From Leucobacter weissii (GTDB lineage Bacteria; Actinomycetota; Actinomycetes; Actinomycetales; Microbacteriaceae): a stretch of DNA of 64,000 nt. A program made the position numbers and the translations under genes. Below the pieces are notes generated by a model. It saw only the letters and a list, made by a program, of their open reading frames with translations, did not search any database and had not been told where the DNA came from. The stretch is taken from contig NZ_JAGDYM010000011.1 of NCBI RefSeq assembly GCF_017565745.1, positions 162,432-226,431 of the forward strand, read 5' to 3'. How positions within the stretch are numbered: position 1 is the first letter of the stretch; each line of letters opens with the position of its first letter. Of this stretch, positions 32,352 to 41,435 are shown piece by piece.

Positions 32352-33605
32352 TCAGAAAAGCGTCGCGATCGCCCCGGTGACGACCGGGTCCGGCGAGGCG
32401 GCGCCCTCCACCGTCGCGATGACGGGCCACTTGTCGAAGACGGTGCAGGGGTGCGACAGCCCGAGGGGCACCACCTGCCCCACGTTCAGTCGGGCGACGC
32501 CCGAGCCGGTGAGGAACGCGTGCTGGTCGTTGAGCGAGACCACCTCGAAGGTCGCCGCGTCGCCGCCGAGGTCGGCCGCGTCCAGCACGATCGGCAGATC
32601 GACGTCGAAGGCGAGGTCGCGCTTGCCCGCGTCGAGCAGCGCCAGCCCGGCCTCGGGGATGCTGAGCACCCGCGCCCACACCCGCATCGACGGCTCGAGC
32701 GCGCTGCTGCCCTCCCGCAGCGGGGAGACCCTGGTGTAGAGGCCGTCGTCGTGCACCTGGAAGGCCCCCGAGCGCAGCACCAGGCGGAGCTCCGGCAGCG
32801 CCCCGCCCAGCCGTTCGAGCACGAGGTCGGGGTAGGCGCTGCCGCCGGCCGAGACGATCGGAGGGGCGGACCGTCCGATCAGCCCCTCGCGATGCAGCAG
32901 ACGGGCCGCCTCGCCGACGCGATCCAGATAGTCCCGCACCGCCGTCAGCGATCGCGCCGACCGGTCGGCGCCGAACGGGCCCTCCCAACCCGTCACCCCG
33001 GCGAGGCGCAGCGTCGCCGCCGCGGTGATCGCCTCGGCGGTCGCGCGCACCTCGGCGAGGGATCGGGCCCCCGTCCGTCCGCCCCCGGCGCCCACGTCGA
33101 CCAGCACGTCGACCGGCGTCTCCGCATCGATCGCCCGGCGCTCCGACTCGAGCGCCCGAACCGCCGGCACCGAGTCGGCCCACACGGTCATCCGTCGCTC
33201 GGGATGACGGTCGAGGAAGGCGGTGAGGCTGCGGATGGCCACCGGGTCCACGAGGTTGTTCGCCAGCATCACGCTCGGCACGCCGTGCTCGAGGCCGGCC
33301 CGCGCCTGCCAGCCGGTGGCGAAGGTGATGCCGTGCGCGCCCGCCTCGAGCGCCTGCCGCCACAGGGCGGGCGACATGGTGGTCTTGCCGTGCGGGAACA
33401 GCTCGGCGCCGTGCGCGCCCACCCAGTCCAGCATGGTGCGCTCGTTGCGGCGCACCGCCTGGAGGTCGAGCGTCATGAGCGGGGTCTGGAAGTCGGAGCG
33501 CTGCAGGCCGGCCGAGCCGACCTCGGAGAGCCGGCGCCCCCACAGCGCTTCGGGGAACCCCTTGGTCTCGGGGGTGATGACGGGGTCTGGTAACTCGAGG
33601 GCCAC
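32352..33605 (-). CDS. D-threonine aldolase/D-serine dehydratase-fold PLP enzyme, candidate D-glucosaminate ammonia-lyase
   Basis: 417 residues of the alanine-racemase N-terminal-fold type III PLP family. The PLP Lys is in ELFPHGKTTMSPALW (about residue 74). Metal ligands of the D-serine-dehydratase-like domain are in GLSHPCTVFDKW (His-x-Cys, near the C-terminus). Known members cleave D-threonine or dehydrate D-serine, and D-glucosaminate dehydratase belongs to the same fold, to my knowledge. Context decides here: RidA, a KDG-kinase-like and a KDPG-aldolase-like protein are encoded in the same regulon, so glucosaminate (or a related 2-amino-2-deoxy sugar acid) to KDG plus ammonia is proposed. 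It is the last gene of the long minus-strand operon. Confidence 0.78.
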   Translation of the reverse strand: MALELPDPVITPETKGFPEALWGRRLSEVGSAGLQRSDFQTPLMTLDLQAVRRNERTMLDWVGAHGAELFPHGKTTMSPALWRQALEAGAHGITFATGWQARAGLEHGVPSVMLANNLVDPVAIRSLTAFLDRHPERRMTVWADSVPAVRALESERRAIDAETPVDVLVDVGAGGGRTGARSLAEVRATAEAITAAATLRLAGVTGWEGPFGADRSARSLTAVRDYLDRVGEAARLLHREGLIGRSAPPIVSAGGSAYPDLVLERLGGALPELRLVLRSGAFQVHDDGLYTRVSPLREGSSALEPSMRVWARVLSIPEAGLALLDAGKRDLAFDVDLPIVLDAADLGGDAATFEVVSLNDQHAFLTGSGVARLNVGQVVPLGLSHPCTVFDKWPVIATVEGAASPDPVVTGAIATLF

Positions 33606-33645
33606 GGCTGCTCCTGGTTCCGGGTCGATCGGCGTCCGGAACCGG

Positions 33646-34068
33646 CTACTCGCCGCCGAGCACCAGGAGCGCGTCGATCTCCACGAGCATGTCGGGGTGG
33701 GGCAGCGTGACGAAGACCGTGGTGCGCGTGGGGTAGACGCCCGAGGGGCAGTGCTCCCGCACGTAGTCGCCGTAGGCCTCGTTCATTCCGGCGAAGTGGT
33801 CGCGCTCGGTCAGGAAGACGCGCAGCGAGGCGATGTCGTCGAAGCCGCCCCCGCTCGCCTCGGCGATCGCGCGGATGTTGTCCAGCGTCCGGCGGGTCTG
33901 GGCGGCGAGGTCGCCCTGATGGAGATAGGCGCCCGTGGCCGGATCCTGCGGGCCCTGGCCGGAGATGCTGATCAGATCGCCGATCCTCACCGCCTGCGAG
34001 AAGGGCGCGATCGGCGTCGGCGCGCCGTCGGTGCGGATCTCGGTCTTGCGGGTGCTGGTCTCGGTCAT
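33646..34068 (-). CDS. RidA-family enamine/imine deaminase
   Basis: 140 residues with the RidA/YjgF fold: PFSQAVRIGDLISISGQGPQDPATGAYLHQGDLAAQTRRTLDNI, then VYPTRTTVFVTLPHPDMLVEIDALLVL. The conserved Arg of active members is in VYPTRTTVFV. RidA hydrolyses reactive 2-imino/enamine acids released by PLP dehydratases. It is encoded directly beside a PLP ammonia-lyase-like gene (40 bases away), which strongly suggests it clears that enzyme's unstable product. Confidence 0.9.
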   Translation of the reverse strand: MTETSTRKTEIRTDGAPTPIAPFSQAVRIGDLISISGQGPQDPATGAYLHQGDLAAQTRRTLDNIRAIAEASGGGFDDIASLRVFLTERDHFAGMNEAYGDYVREHCPSGVYPTRTTVFVTLPHPDMLVEIDALLVLGGE

Positions 34069-34122
34069 CTGTCTGCCTCCGGTGTTCTGTGGATGGGTGG
34101 GACCGCCGCGGCGCGGCGGGGT

Positions 34123-34983
34123 TCAGCGGCTCTCGGTCTCCGCGGTGGCCGAGGACGGGCGGTAGCCGAGCCGTCGAGAGATCTCCGCGGCCGCCGCCGC
34201 GACGGTGCCTCCGAGCTCCTCGACCCGATCCCGGTCGAAGCGCAGGGTCGGGGTCGAGACGCTGATGCCGGCGACGGGGAGGCCCGTGAGGTCGTAGACC
34301 GCGGCGCCCACGCAGCAGATCCCCGGCTCGTTCACCTCGAGATCCGTCGCATAGCCGCGCGAGCGGATCTGCTCGAAGGTGTCGCTCAGGCGCTCCCGCG
34401 GGGGGACCTCGCCGTAGAGCACGCGAGAGAGCTCGATGGTCCGATCGACCGTCGTCTCGTCCGAGGCGGTGAGGATGCTCGTGCCGATCGCCGTGGTCAG
34501 CGCCGGGTTGGTGCCGCCGACCCGGGAGACCATGCGCACGGCGTTCAGGCTGTCGAGCTTCTCGACGTAGACGATCTGGGCGCCGGAGAGCACTCCGAGG
34601 TGCACGGTCTCGCCGATGCGGTCCCGCAGCTCCTTCATCACGGGCAGCGCCTCGGTGCGCAGGTCGAGCCCCTCGGCGAGCGCTCCGGCGAGCACGGCCA
34701 CCGAGACCCCGAGGGCGTAGCGCCCGTCGACGGTCTCCCGCACGAGGTCGTAGGGCCGCAGAGCGGCCAGCGCCCGGTGGACGGTCGGCACCGGATCCTC
34801 GAGACGGCGTCCGAGCTCCGCGAGCGTCACCCCCATGGGGTGCTCGGCGAGCTCCATGAGCAGCCGCGCCGTCCGGTCCACCGCCTTCGCGCCCGAGGGC
34901 CCCCGGGAGGCGGCCGTCGGCCCGTCGGCGGGCGTCTCGGCGGCCGCGCCCGGAGCTTCGGATGAAGTATTCCTGTTGTCCAT
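34123..34983 (-). CDS. IclR-family regulator of the catabolic operon
   Basis: 286 residues. The N-terminal winged helix lies at about residues 33-95 (AVDRTARLLMELAEHPMGVTLAELGRRLEDPVPTVHRALAAL). The C-terminal IclR effector domain begins ILTASDETTVDRTIEL and includes GICCVGAAVYDLTGLPVAGISVSTP, with Cys residues usual in the effector pocket. It lies inside the minus-strand operon, seven bases after the FAD enzyme gene. It is the best candidate to bind the two TGGAA-N5-TTCCA operators at 30767 and 44785; KDG or a similar sugar acid would be a natural effector, by analogy with other IclR regulators of KDG pathways. Confidence 0.9.
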   Translation of the reverse strand: MDNRNTSSEAPGAAAETPADGPTAASRGPSGAKAVDRTARLLMELAEHPMGVTLAELGRRLEDPVPTVHRALAALRPYDLVRETVDGRYALGVSVAVLAGALAEGLDLRTEALPVMKELRDRIGETVHLGVLSGAQIVYVEKLDSLNAVRMVSRVGGTNPALTTAIGTSILTASDETTVDRTIELSRVLYGEVPPRERLSDTFEQIRSRGYATDLEVNEPGICCVGAAVYDLTGLPVAGISVSTPTLRFDRDRVEELGGTVAAAAAEISRRLGYRPSSATAETESR

Positions 34984-34990
34984 GCGCCGA

Positions 34991-36052
34991 CTATATGTCC
35001 TGGGTCCGCGACATGACCAGTCGCGCCGACTTCTCCGCGAGAGCGAGGCTCGTCTGCAGTCCGTAGCCGCCCTGCCCGGCGAGCCAGAAGAACCCCTCCG
35101 CCTCCGCGTCCCACCCGGATTCGGGGATCGAGCCGCCGCTCATCGAGCGCAGACCGGCCCAGGCCCGGGCGAGCGGGGGGACGGGCACCGTGAGTCGTTC
35201 GCGGGCCCGGCGAAGGGTCTCGGCGACGACGCCGGGGTGCGGCTGCGCGTCGCCGGCCTCGACCTCCTGCTGATCCGAGGGGCTCAGGAGCAGGCCCGCG
35301 CCCTCCGGCCGCGCGTAGAAGTCGCCCTCGACGTCGGAGATCATCGCGCCGTCGGCGATCCCGCCGTCGCGCAGCGGCTCGGTCACGACGACCGTGCGCA
35401 GGTAGGAGCGGATGCCCCGCGGCGGGATCCCCGCGAGCTCCGCGATCCGGTCGGCCCACGCGCCCGCCGCGTCGACGACGACGGGCGCCGAGTGCCGGCC
35501 GCTCGGCGTCTCCACCGTCCAGGCCGCCCCGGTGCGCCGGATCCGTCCAGCCGGCGCACCCGTGAGGATCCGCGCGCCGTTCGACCGCGACGAGCGGGCG
35601 AGCTGCTCGATCAGCCCCGCGACGTCGACCTCGTAGGCCTCGCGGTCGACGGCGCCGAGGCGGTAGACCCCGGGGTCCGCGAGCGGCAGCCGGCGCGACA
35701 CGGCGTCGCCTTCGAGCGCCTCGAGCTCGGGGTGCTCCGCGAGCATCGCCTCGAACGCTCCCCGGCCCGACTCCCGGGCGACCCAGCCCAGCCGCCGCGG
35801 CGTGAGCACGGTGAGCCGCCCCTCGGCCTCGATCTCGCGGACCAGCTCGATCGTGCGGCGGGTGAGTGCCCTGATGTGGGCCGGGCCGTAGCTCGGCTGC
35901 ATCTGACGGGCGTTGCGCCCGGAGGCGTGGAGCGCCAGGCGGGGCTCCCGCTCCAGCACCGTCACGCGCAGCCGCCGGCTCAGCCGGGCCGCGACGGAGA
36001 GGCCCGCGATCCCGCCGCCGATGACGACGACGTCCGTGCGCTGCGGGGTCAC
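34991..36052 (-). CDS. FAD-dependent oxidoreductase (DAO family)
   Basis: 353 residues from GTG 36052, which overlaps the deacylase stop (GTGA). FAD motif TDVVVIGGGIAGLSVAARL at residues 5-23, VLEREPRLALHASGRNARQ (DAO-type loop), APVVVDAAGAWADRIAELAG (second FAD contact) and the C-terminal GLRSMSGGSIPESGWDAEAEGFFWLAGQGGYGLQTSLALAE. DAO enzymes oxidise amino acids, glycine or sugar-amine compounds with O2 or quinone acceptors. In this operon it may oxidise a D-amino acid or an amino sugar derivative. The exact step is not determined. Confidence 0.85.
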   Translation of the reverse strand: MTPQRTDVVVIGGGIAGLSVAARLSRRLRVTVLEREPRLALHASGRNARQMQPSYGPAHIRALTRRTIELVREIEAEGRLTVLTPRRLGWVARESGRGAFEAMLAEHPELEALEGDAVSRRLPLADPGVYRLGAVDREAYEVDVAGLIEQLARSSRSNGARILTGAPAGRIRRTGAAWTVETPSGRHSAPVVVDAAGAWADRIAELAGIPPRGIRSYLRTVVVTEPLRDGGIADGAMISDVEGDFYARPEGAGLLLSPSDQQEVEAGDAQPHPGVVAETLRRARERLTVPVPPLARAWAGLRSMSGGSIPESGWDAEAEGFFWLAGQGGYGLQTSLALAEKSARLVMSRTQDI

Positions 36053-37656
36053 GACGTGCGGCCGATCTCGTCGATGCGGTACGCGACGCCCGCGTCGACC
36101 CCCGTGGGCCGCCCCGACCGCCACGCCGGCCGGCCGGCCAGGAAGACCTGCTCGAGACCGGCGGTCAGCCCTCTCGGATCGCCGAAGTCTGCGGTGTCGC
36201 GGTAGACGGCGGGATCGATGATCTGCAGGTCCGCCGCGCAGCCGGGGGCGATCCGGCGCTCGGCGAGACCGAAGCGACGGGCCGAGGCGGAGGACATCCG
36301 GTGCACGGCCTCCTCCCGGCTGAGGGGTGCGCCCGGTCCGGCGTAGCGGGAGAGCACGCGGGGGAAGGTGCCGAACAGCCTCGGGTGCACGTAGCCGCGC
36401 TCGCGGGGGAGCCCGTCCGATCCGACGAGCGTGTGCGGCCACGACAGGGCGGTCTCCATGCCGGCGATGTCGGTCTGGAAGAGCACGACCGTGAGCCCGG
36501 CCTCCTCCGCGAGCATGAGGTCGGCGAGGCACTCCGCGGCGTCCTGCCCGCGGAGCTCGGCGATCTGCGCGAGCGAGCGGCCCTCGTGCTCGGCGTGCTC
36601 CGCGAGCGCGAAGCCGGCCAGCAGCAGGTTCGCGGGCCCGAGGGAGGCGAAGTAGTTCTCGAGCGGTCCCTCCCAGGGAGCGCGCACCTCGTCGAGGATC
36701 CGCCGCCGCGCCGCGGGATCCTCGAGCGCCTCGAGCAGCGACGCCGCGCCGCGGTCGGCCGCCCAGGAGGGGAAGAGCGTGATGGCCGTCGTGCTGCCCG
36801 CGGAGTACGGGTAGACGTCGGCGGTGACGTCGAGTCCGGCGGCGCGCGCCTCGTCCAGCAGCGCGATGATCCTCGGCATCGTGCCGAAGTTGTCGGGGCC
36901 GGTCACCTTCAGATGGCTCACGTGCAGCGCGCAGTCGGTCCCTCTGCCGAGGTCGAGGAACTCCCGGAGCGATCGCTCGAGGTGATCGGCCTCGTTCCGG
37001 ATGTGCGCGACGAGCAGCTTGCCCCGCTTGGCGACGGTGCCGGCGATGCGGCGCAGCTCCTCGGGCCCTGCGGCGTTGCCCGGCGAGTACATCAGCCCGA
37101 GCGAGAGGCCCGCGGCGCCGGCGGCGAGCGCGTCGTCCAGGCCGCCGCAGATCGCGTCGACCTCCTCGTCCCGCGCGGCGCGGCGCTGCGGCCCGAGCAC
37201 GGCGGCCCGCAGCGGCCCGTGCGGGACGAGCGCGATGGCGTGCGTGCGGAGCGGCGCTCGGTCCAGCGCCGAGAGGAACCGGGGGAACGTGTCGAAGCGC
37301 TGCGCGGGGAAGTCGCCGAGCACGGCCCGCGAATACTCCTCGATCATGGCGCGGTCCCCGGTCGGCGCGCAGCCGTGCCCGCAGTTGCCGATCACGGTGG
37401 TGGTGACCCCCTGCGAGAGCTTGGGGTCCATCGCGCCGGGCCGCAGCAGGGCCGCGTCGTCGTGGGCGTGCACGTCCACGAAGCCGGGCAGGATCTCGAG
37501 ACCCGCCGCATCGACGACCGTCTCGCCGGGCGCCGGGTCGAGCCGGTCCGCGACGCCGGCGATGAGTCCGCCCCGCAGGCGCACGTCGCGCCGCACGGCC
37601 GGGCGGCCGGAGCCGTCGAGCACCGTGCCGCCGGTGATGAGGAACCCGTCGTTCAT
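36049..37656 (-). CDS. N-acyl-D-amino-acid deacylase (D-aminoacylase family amidohydrolase)
   Basis: 535 residues, normal for the family. The metal centre motif HxH is in FVDVHAHDDAALL, further ligands in LLVAHIRNEADHLERSL and LHVSHLKVTGPDNFG, and the catalytic Asp/His end in TLVGSDGLPRERGYVHPRLFGTFPRVL. It removes acyl groups, normally acetyl, from N-acyl-D-amino acids. Within this sugar-importer operon an N-acetyl-aldonate such as N-acetyl-glucosaminate is a reasonable substrate. ATGA overlap with the PLP-lyase gene upstream and GTGA overlap with the FAD enzyme downstream show tight translational coupling. Confidence 0.88.
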   Translation of the reverse strand: MNDGFLITGGTVLDGSGRPAVRRDVRLRGGLIAGVADRLDPAPGETVVDAAGLEILPGFVDVHAHDDAALLRPGAMDPKLSQGVTTTVIGNCGHGCAPTGDRAMIEEYSRAVLGDFPAQRFDTFPRFLSALDRAPLRTHAIALVPHGPLRAAVLGPQRRAARDEEVDAICGGLDDALAAGAAGLSLGLMYSPGNAAGPEELRRIAGTVAKRGKLLVAHIRNEADHLERSLREFLDLGRGTDCALHVSHLKVTGPDNFGTMPRIIALLDEARAAGLDVTADVYPYSAGSTTAITLFPSWAADRGAASLLEALEDPAARRRILDEVRAPWEGPLENYFASLGPANLLLAGFALAEHAEHEGRSLAQIAELRGQDAAECLADLMLAEEAGLTVVLFQTDIAGMETALSWPHTLVGSDGLPRERGYVHPRLFGTFPRVLSRYAGPGAPLSREEAVHRMSSASARRFGLAERRIAPGCAADLQIIDPAVYRDTADFGDPRGLTAGLEQVFLAGRPAWRSGRPTGVDAGVAYRIDEIGRTS

Positions 37657-38876
37657 GTCGTCTCCTCCGCCACCGCCGCGACGGCGCGTTCGAGCGACTC
37701 CGCCCGCAGCGGCGGGCGCCCGCTCTCCAGCGGCCGCTTGAGCCCCGTCCCGGTGAGCATGCAGACGACGCGCTCGCCCGGCTGCAGGTCGCCGCGGATC
37801 CGCAGCTCCTCGAGCGCGGCGACGCCGATCGCGCCCGCGGGTTCGACGTGCACGCCCGAAGCCTCCGCGAGCCTCCGACGCTCCCGCTCCACCCGGTCGT
37901 CCGACACGGCGACCGCCGTCCCGCCGGAGCGGCGCACGGTCTCGAGCGTCAGCGTGCCGTCGTGGGCGTAGCCCCGGAGCGGGTCGTCGAGGCCCGAGAC
38001 GTCGGTCTCCACCTGCTCCCACTCCCTGACCCGCTCGGCGCCCTCGGCCCAGGCCCTGGCGATCGGCGCGCAGCCCTCCGGCTGCGCCGCCACGACCCGC
38101 GGGACCCGATCGACGAGCCCCCAGGCGCGCAGATCCTCGAAGCCGCTGACCAGGCCGTGCACGAGCGGGCCCGCGCTGGTCGGCACGACGACCGCGTCGG
38201 GAGCCCCGTCGAGCTGGCGGTACAGGTCGTAGGCCGCGCTCCGCAGCGCCGTGACCGCCCAGGGGTTGACGTAGGTCGTCGTCACGTTCGCGTACCCGTC
38301 GCGGCGGGCCAGCTCCCGGGCCACGGCGAAGGAGACGCTGTAGTCGCCGTCGACCAGCAGCTGCGTCGCGCCGTACGCCCCGCTCGCGAGCAGCTTGCCC
38401 CGAGGGGTGCGGGACGGCATCACCAGGATCACCGGCAGGCCGGCCCGGGCCCCGTAGGCCGCGGCCGACGCCGCCGCGTTCCCGCTCGAGGCGCAGACGA
38501 TGCCCGTCGCGCCGGAGCCGCGGCCCCGGGCGACGGCGGCGGCGACCGCGCGATCCTTGAACGATCCGGTGGGGCAGAGGTGGTCGAGCTTGAGGTGCAC
38601 CGCCCCCAGCCCGTGCCGTCGGGCGAGCGGCCCGTCGGGGATCACCGGCGTCATCGTCTCGCCGAGGCTCATCCACGCGTCGGCCGGATCGAGGCCGAGC
38701 GGCCCGGCGTACTGCCAGACGCCCGGCGCGCCTTCGGCCACGTCGAACCCGCCCGAGACGCGGTGCGCCGTGACGGGCGCGCCGCAGTCCAGGCACGGCG
38801 CCGCGTGCTGCACGGCGTGCTCGCGCCCGCAGACGGCGCAGCGCAGCCGCCACTCGGTTCCCCCGACCCCGGTCAT
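37653..38876 (-). CDS. Threonine synthase/dehydratase-like fold-II PLP enzyme with zinc ribbon
   Basis: 407 residues. The N-terminus carries a Cys4 zinc ribbon (CAVCGREH and CLDCG). PLP-binding Lys is in CPTGSFKDRAVAAAVARG (about residue 107), with the phosphate loop in VCASSGNAAASAAAYGARAGLPV and a C-terminal TGTGLKRP. Proteins with this layout are often called threonine synthase but also act as ammonia-lyases on other amino acids. The catabolic context (coupled to the D-amino-acid deacylase, far from hom/thrB) argues against biosynthesis. Overlap of ATGA with the next gene. Substrate unknown. Confidence 0.83.
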   Translation of the reverse strand: MTGVGGTEWRLRCAVCGREHAVQHAAPCLDCGAPVTAHRVSGGFDVAEGAPGVWQYAGPLGLDPADAWMSLGETMTPVIPDGPLARRHGLGAVHLKLDHLCPTGSFKDRAVAAAVARGRGSGATGIVCASSGNAAASAAAYGARAGLPVILVMPSRTPRGKLLASGAYGATQLLVDGDYSVSFAVARELARRDGYANVTTTYVNPWAVTALRSAAYDLYRQLDGAPDAVVVPTSAGPLVHGLVSGFEDLRAWGLVDRVPRVVAAQPEGCAPIARAWAEGAERVREWEQVETDVSGLDDPLRGYAHDGTLTLETVRRSGGTAVAVSDDRVERERRRLAEASGVHVEPAGAIGVAALEELRIRGDLQPGERVVCMLTGTGLKRPLESGRPPLRAESLERAVAAVAEETT

Positions 38877-38883
38877 CGTCCGC

Positions 38884-39915
38884 TCAGCCCAGCAGCTCGG
38901 CGAGCTTCACCGGCTGACCGGTCTCGATGGAGCGGAGCGTCGCCTCGATCATCGCCGTGTTGACCATGCCCTCCCGGAAGGTGCACTCGGGGGTCCGGCC
39001 GTCGAGCACGCAGTCGACGAAGTACTTCATCGGAGCGTACATGTAGTGGTTCAGCTGGCCCCAGCGATCCCGCTTCCCGAGCGGCACCCAGGGGTAGAAA
39101 TACTTCTCGGAGGTCGCGAACGAGATGCCGCTGAAATCCTGGTCGTACTCGATCTTGCCGGTCTCGCCGTAGAGCACCATGTGGCAGTCGGTGACGCTCG
39201 GGTTGGAGTTCGGGACCACCCACGAGGTCTCGAAGGTGATGTTGGCGCCCGAGGGGAACGAGACCATCGCCTGCATGGCGTCGTAGGTGTCGACGCCCTT
39301 CGCCTGCAGGATGCCCCGGTGCCCGGTGGCGTAGACGGTCTCGGGCTCCTCGCCCACGATCCACGTCATGAGGTCGAAGATGTGGGGGTACAGGAACCAG
39401 TGGGGGCCCGAGCGCCCGGCCCAGGAGAGCCAGTTCTCGGCGACCTCGATCGCGTCGGAGAGCCGGATGTAGCCCATGTGGGGCCGGCCGATGCCGCCCT
39501 CCGACACCGTGTCCTTGACCATCGACCACTGCGGGTCCCAGCGCAGGTGGTAGTCCACCATCGAGATGCCGCTCGAGGCCTCGGCGAGCTCGACGAGCTG
39601 CCGCGCCTCGTCCAGCGACGTGGTGAGCGGCTTCTCGACCAGCACGTTCTTGTCGGCCTTGAGCAGGGTGGAGACGGGTGCGAAGTGCGTGTGGTCCGGG
39701 GTGGCGACGCTGAAGGTGCTGACGTCGCTCGAGGCGAGCTCGTCGACGCTCGTGGTCCAGTCGCAGCCCAGCCGCTCGGCGACCTCGCGGGCGCGCTCCT
39801 CGTTCATGTCGCAGACGACCGCGACCTCGCTGCGGTGGTAGTCGTTGTAGACCAGCGGGTGGTTCTGCCCCCAGATACCGAGGCCGACGACGCCGACCTT
39901 GAGCTTCTCAGTCAT
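38884..39915 (-). CDS. Gfo/Idh/MocA-family dehydrogenase
   Basis: 343 residues. Rossmann motif KVGVVGLGIWGQNHPL at residues 5-20, the EKPLTTSLDEAR catalytic-Lys motif near residue 95, and a C-terminal alpha/beta dimerisation domain (GILQAKGVDTYDAMQAMVSFPSGANITFETSWV). These NAD(P)-dependent enzymes oxidise sugars, cyclitols or amino sugars at C1 or C3. In this operon it is the main candidate for oxidising the imported sugar. It is located between the aldehyde dehydrogenase and the PLP enzyme genes, with gaps of 55 and 7 bases. Confidence 0.9.
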   Translation of the reverse strand: MTEKLKVGVVGLGIWGQNHPLVYNDYHRSEVAVVCDMNEERAREVAERLGCDWTTSVDELASSDVSTFSVATPDHTHFAPVSTLLKADKNVLVEKPLTTSLDEARQLVELAEASSGISMVDYHLRWDPQWSMVKDTVSEGGIGRPHMGYIRLSDAIEVAENWLSWAGRSGPHWFLYPHIFDLMTWIVGEEPETVYATGHRGILQAKGVDTYDAMQAMVSFPSGANITFETSWVVPNSNPSVTDCHMVLYGETGKIEYDQDFSGISFATSEKYFYPWVPLGKRDRWGQLNHYMYAPMKYFVDCVLDGRTPECTFREGMVNTAMIEATLRSIETGQPVKLAELLG

Positions 39916-39970
39916 GATTCTCTGTTTCCTTTCGCCTGTGGTGGTCGACGGGCCGGGGATCCGGCGCGCG

Positions 39971-41413
39971 TCAGAAGGTGGTCACGTCGAACGTGATGGT
40001 CTTGATCTCGGTCATCTCGAGCAGCGTGTGCATGCCGCCGAGGCGCCCGAGACCGGAGAGCGTTCCGCTGCCGCCCCCGAACGGCATGTGGATCTCCCAG
40101 TACGTCGACGAGTCGTTGATGTTCACGATCCCGGTGCGCAGCCGCTCGGCGACGGCGAACGCGCGGGAGGCGCTCCGGCTCCACACGGCGCTGCTCAGGC
40201 CGAACTGGGGGCCCTGCGCGATCCGCACCGCCTCCTCGGCCGAGTCCACGGGGACGAGCGGCACGAGCGGGCCGAAGGTCTCGAAGCGGACCACGTCGGC
40301 CTCCGCCGGCACATCGGTGAGCACCGTGGGGGCGTAGAAGAGGGAGGAGTCGTCGGCGCGGCGCCCGCCGGCGGCGACCCCCGCCCCCCGCTCCTCGGCG
40401 TCGAGGATGTGGGCGTCCATCTTCTGCGCAGTGGCCTCGTTGTTGAGGGGGCCCATGGTGGTCGCCGGGTCCAGCGGGTCGCCCTGCACGACCTTCCTGG
40501 TCTCCTCGAGCACCAGGCGGGCGAGCTCGTCGTGCACCCCGCGCTCCACGAGCACGACCTCCGTGGCGGCGCACACCTGGCCGCCGTTGAAGTAGGCGCC
40601 CGCGGCGATCGCCTTCGCCGCTCCGGCGAGATCGGCGTCGTCGAGCACGATCGTCGGCCCGTTGCCGCCGAGCTCGAGCAGCAGCGGCTTGCCGGCCGCG
40701 CGCCTGGCGATGGAGAGGCCGGTCGCGGTGGAGCCGGTGAAGCCGACCGCATCGACGTCGGGGTGGCCGACCAGCGCGTCGCCGACCACGGCGCCGGGCC
40801 CGGTCACGAGGTTCAGCGCGCCCGCCGGGATCCCGCTGCCGATGAGCACTTCGGCGAATCTCACCGCGATGCGGGAGGTGGAGGGCGCGGGGACCCAGAC
40901 CACCGCGTTGCCGGTGGCGAGTGCGGGCGCGAGGTACTCGGTGGGGATGTTGACCGGGAAGTTCCACGGCGTGATCACGGCGTAGACGCCGCGGGCGCGG
41001 CGCACGCAGAGGACCTTCTTGTTCGGATCCTCGGCGTGCGGGACGGTGCCGTCGAGGTGCCTGACGTGGCCGGCCGCGTCGCGGAAGCCCTTCGCCGCGG
41101 TGAGCACCTCGCCGCGAGCCTCGGCGACCAGGGGCTTGCCCTGATCCTCCGCGAGGATCCTCGCCAGCTCGTCCGCGTGCGCGACGACGGCGTCGGCCGC
41201 GGCCTCGCACCAGGCCGCCCGCTGCTCGACGCTCGCGGCAGCGAGCCCGGGCGCCGCGAGGCGCGCGGCCCGCACCGCGAGGTCGACGTCCTCGACGGTG
41301 CCGAGGGCGAGGTCGGCGATCCGCGCCCCCGTCGCCGGGTCGTGCGCCGGGAAGGTCCCGCCGCCCGTCGCGGCCACCCATTCGCCGCCGATGTGGAGTC
41401 TGTGCTGTTCCAT
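39971..41413 (-). CDS. NAD(P)-dependent aldehyde dehydrogenase
   Basis: 480 residues. Standard ALDH landmarks are AVITPWNFPVNIPTEYLAPALATGNAVVWVPA, FTGSTATGLSIARRAAGKPLLLELGGNGPTIVLDDADL (general-base Glu in LELGG), the nucleophile Cys in FNGGQVCAATEVVLVE, and the C-terminal FGLSSAVWSRSASRAFAVAERLRTGIVNINDSSTYWEIHMPFGG. It is close to the succinate-semialdehyde/glycolaldehyde group. It could oxidise an aldose-derived aldehyde, a ketoglutarate semialdehyde or glyceraldehyde in this pathway. It lies between the ABC permease and the Gfo/Idh dehydrogenase. Confidence 0.92.
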   Translation of the reverse strand: MEQHRLHIGGEWVAATGGGTFPAHDPATGARIADLALGTVEDVDLAVRAARLAAPGLAAASVEQRAAWCEAAADAVVAHADELARILAEDQGKPLVAEARGEVLTAAKGFRDAAGHVRHLDGTVPHAEDPNKKVLCVRRARGVYAVITPWNFPVNIPTEYLAPALATGNAVVWVPAPSTSRIAVRFAEVLIGSGIPAGALNLVTGPGAVVGDALVGHPDVDAVGFTGSTATGLSIARRAAGKPLLLELGGNGPTIVLDDADLAGAAKAIAAGAYFNGGQVCAATEVVLVERGVHDELARLVLEETRKVVQGDPLDPATTMGPLNNEATAQKMDAHILDAEERGAGVAAGGRRADDSSLFYAPTVLTDVPAEADVVRFETFGPLVPLVPVDSAEEAVRIAQGPQFGLSSAVWSRSASRAFAVAERLRTGIVNINDSSTYWEIHMPFGGGSGTLSGLGRLGGMHTLLEMTEIKTITFDVTTF

Positions 41414-41435
41414 GATTGGGGTTCTCCTAACTGAG

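Noticed and set aside
36049..38853. A 934-codon frame joining deacylase and PLP-enzyme regions
   Set aside because: The N-terminal 400 codons are a shadow of the 37653-38876 gene. The deacylase starts at 37656 with ATGA coupling.
37653..38876. Biosynthetic threonine synthase (thrC)
   Set aside because: Overlap with a deacylase gene in a catabolic operon and absence of hom or thrB nearby make the biosynthetic role unlikely, so no symbol was given.
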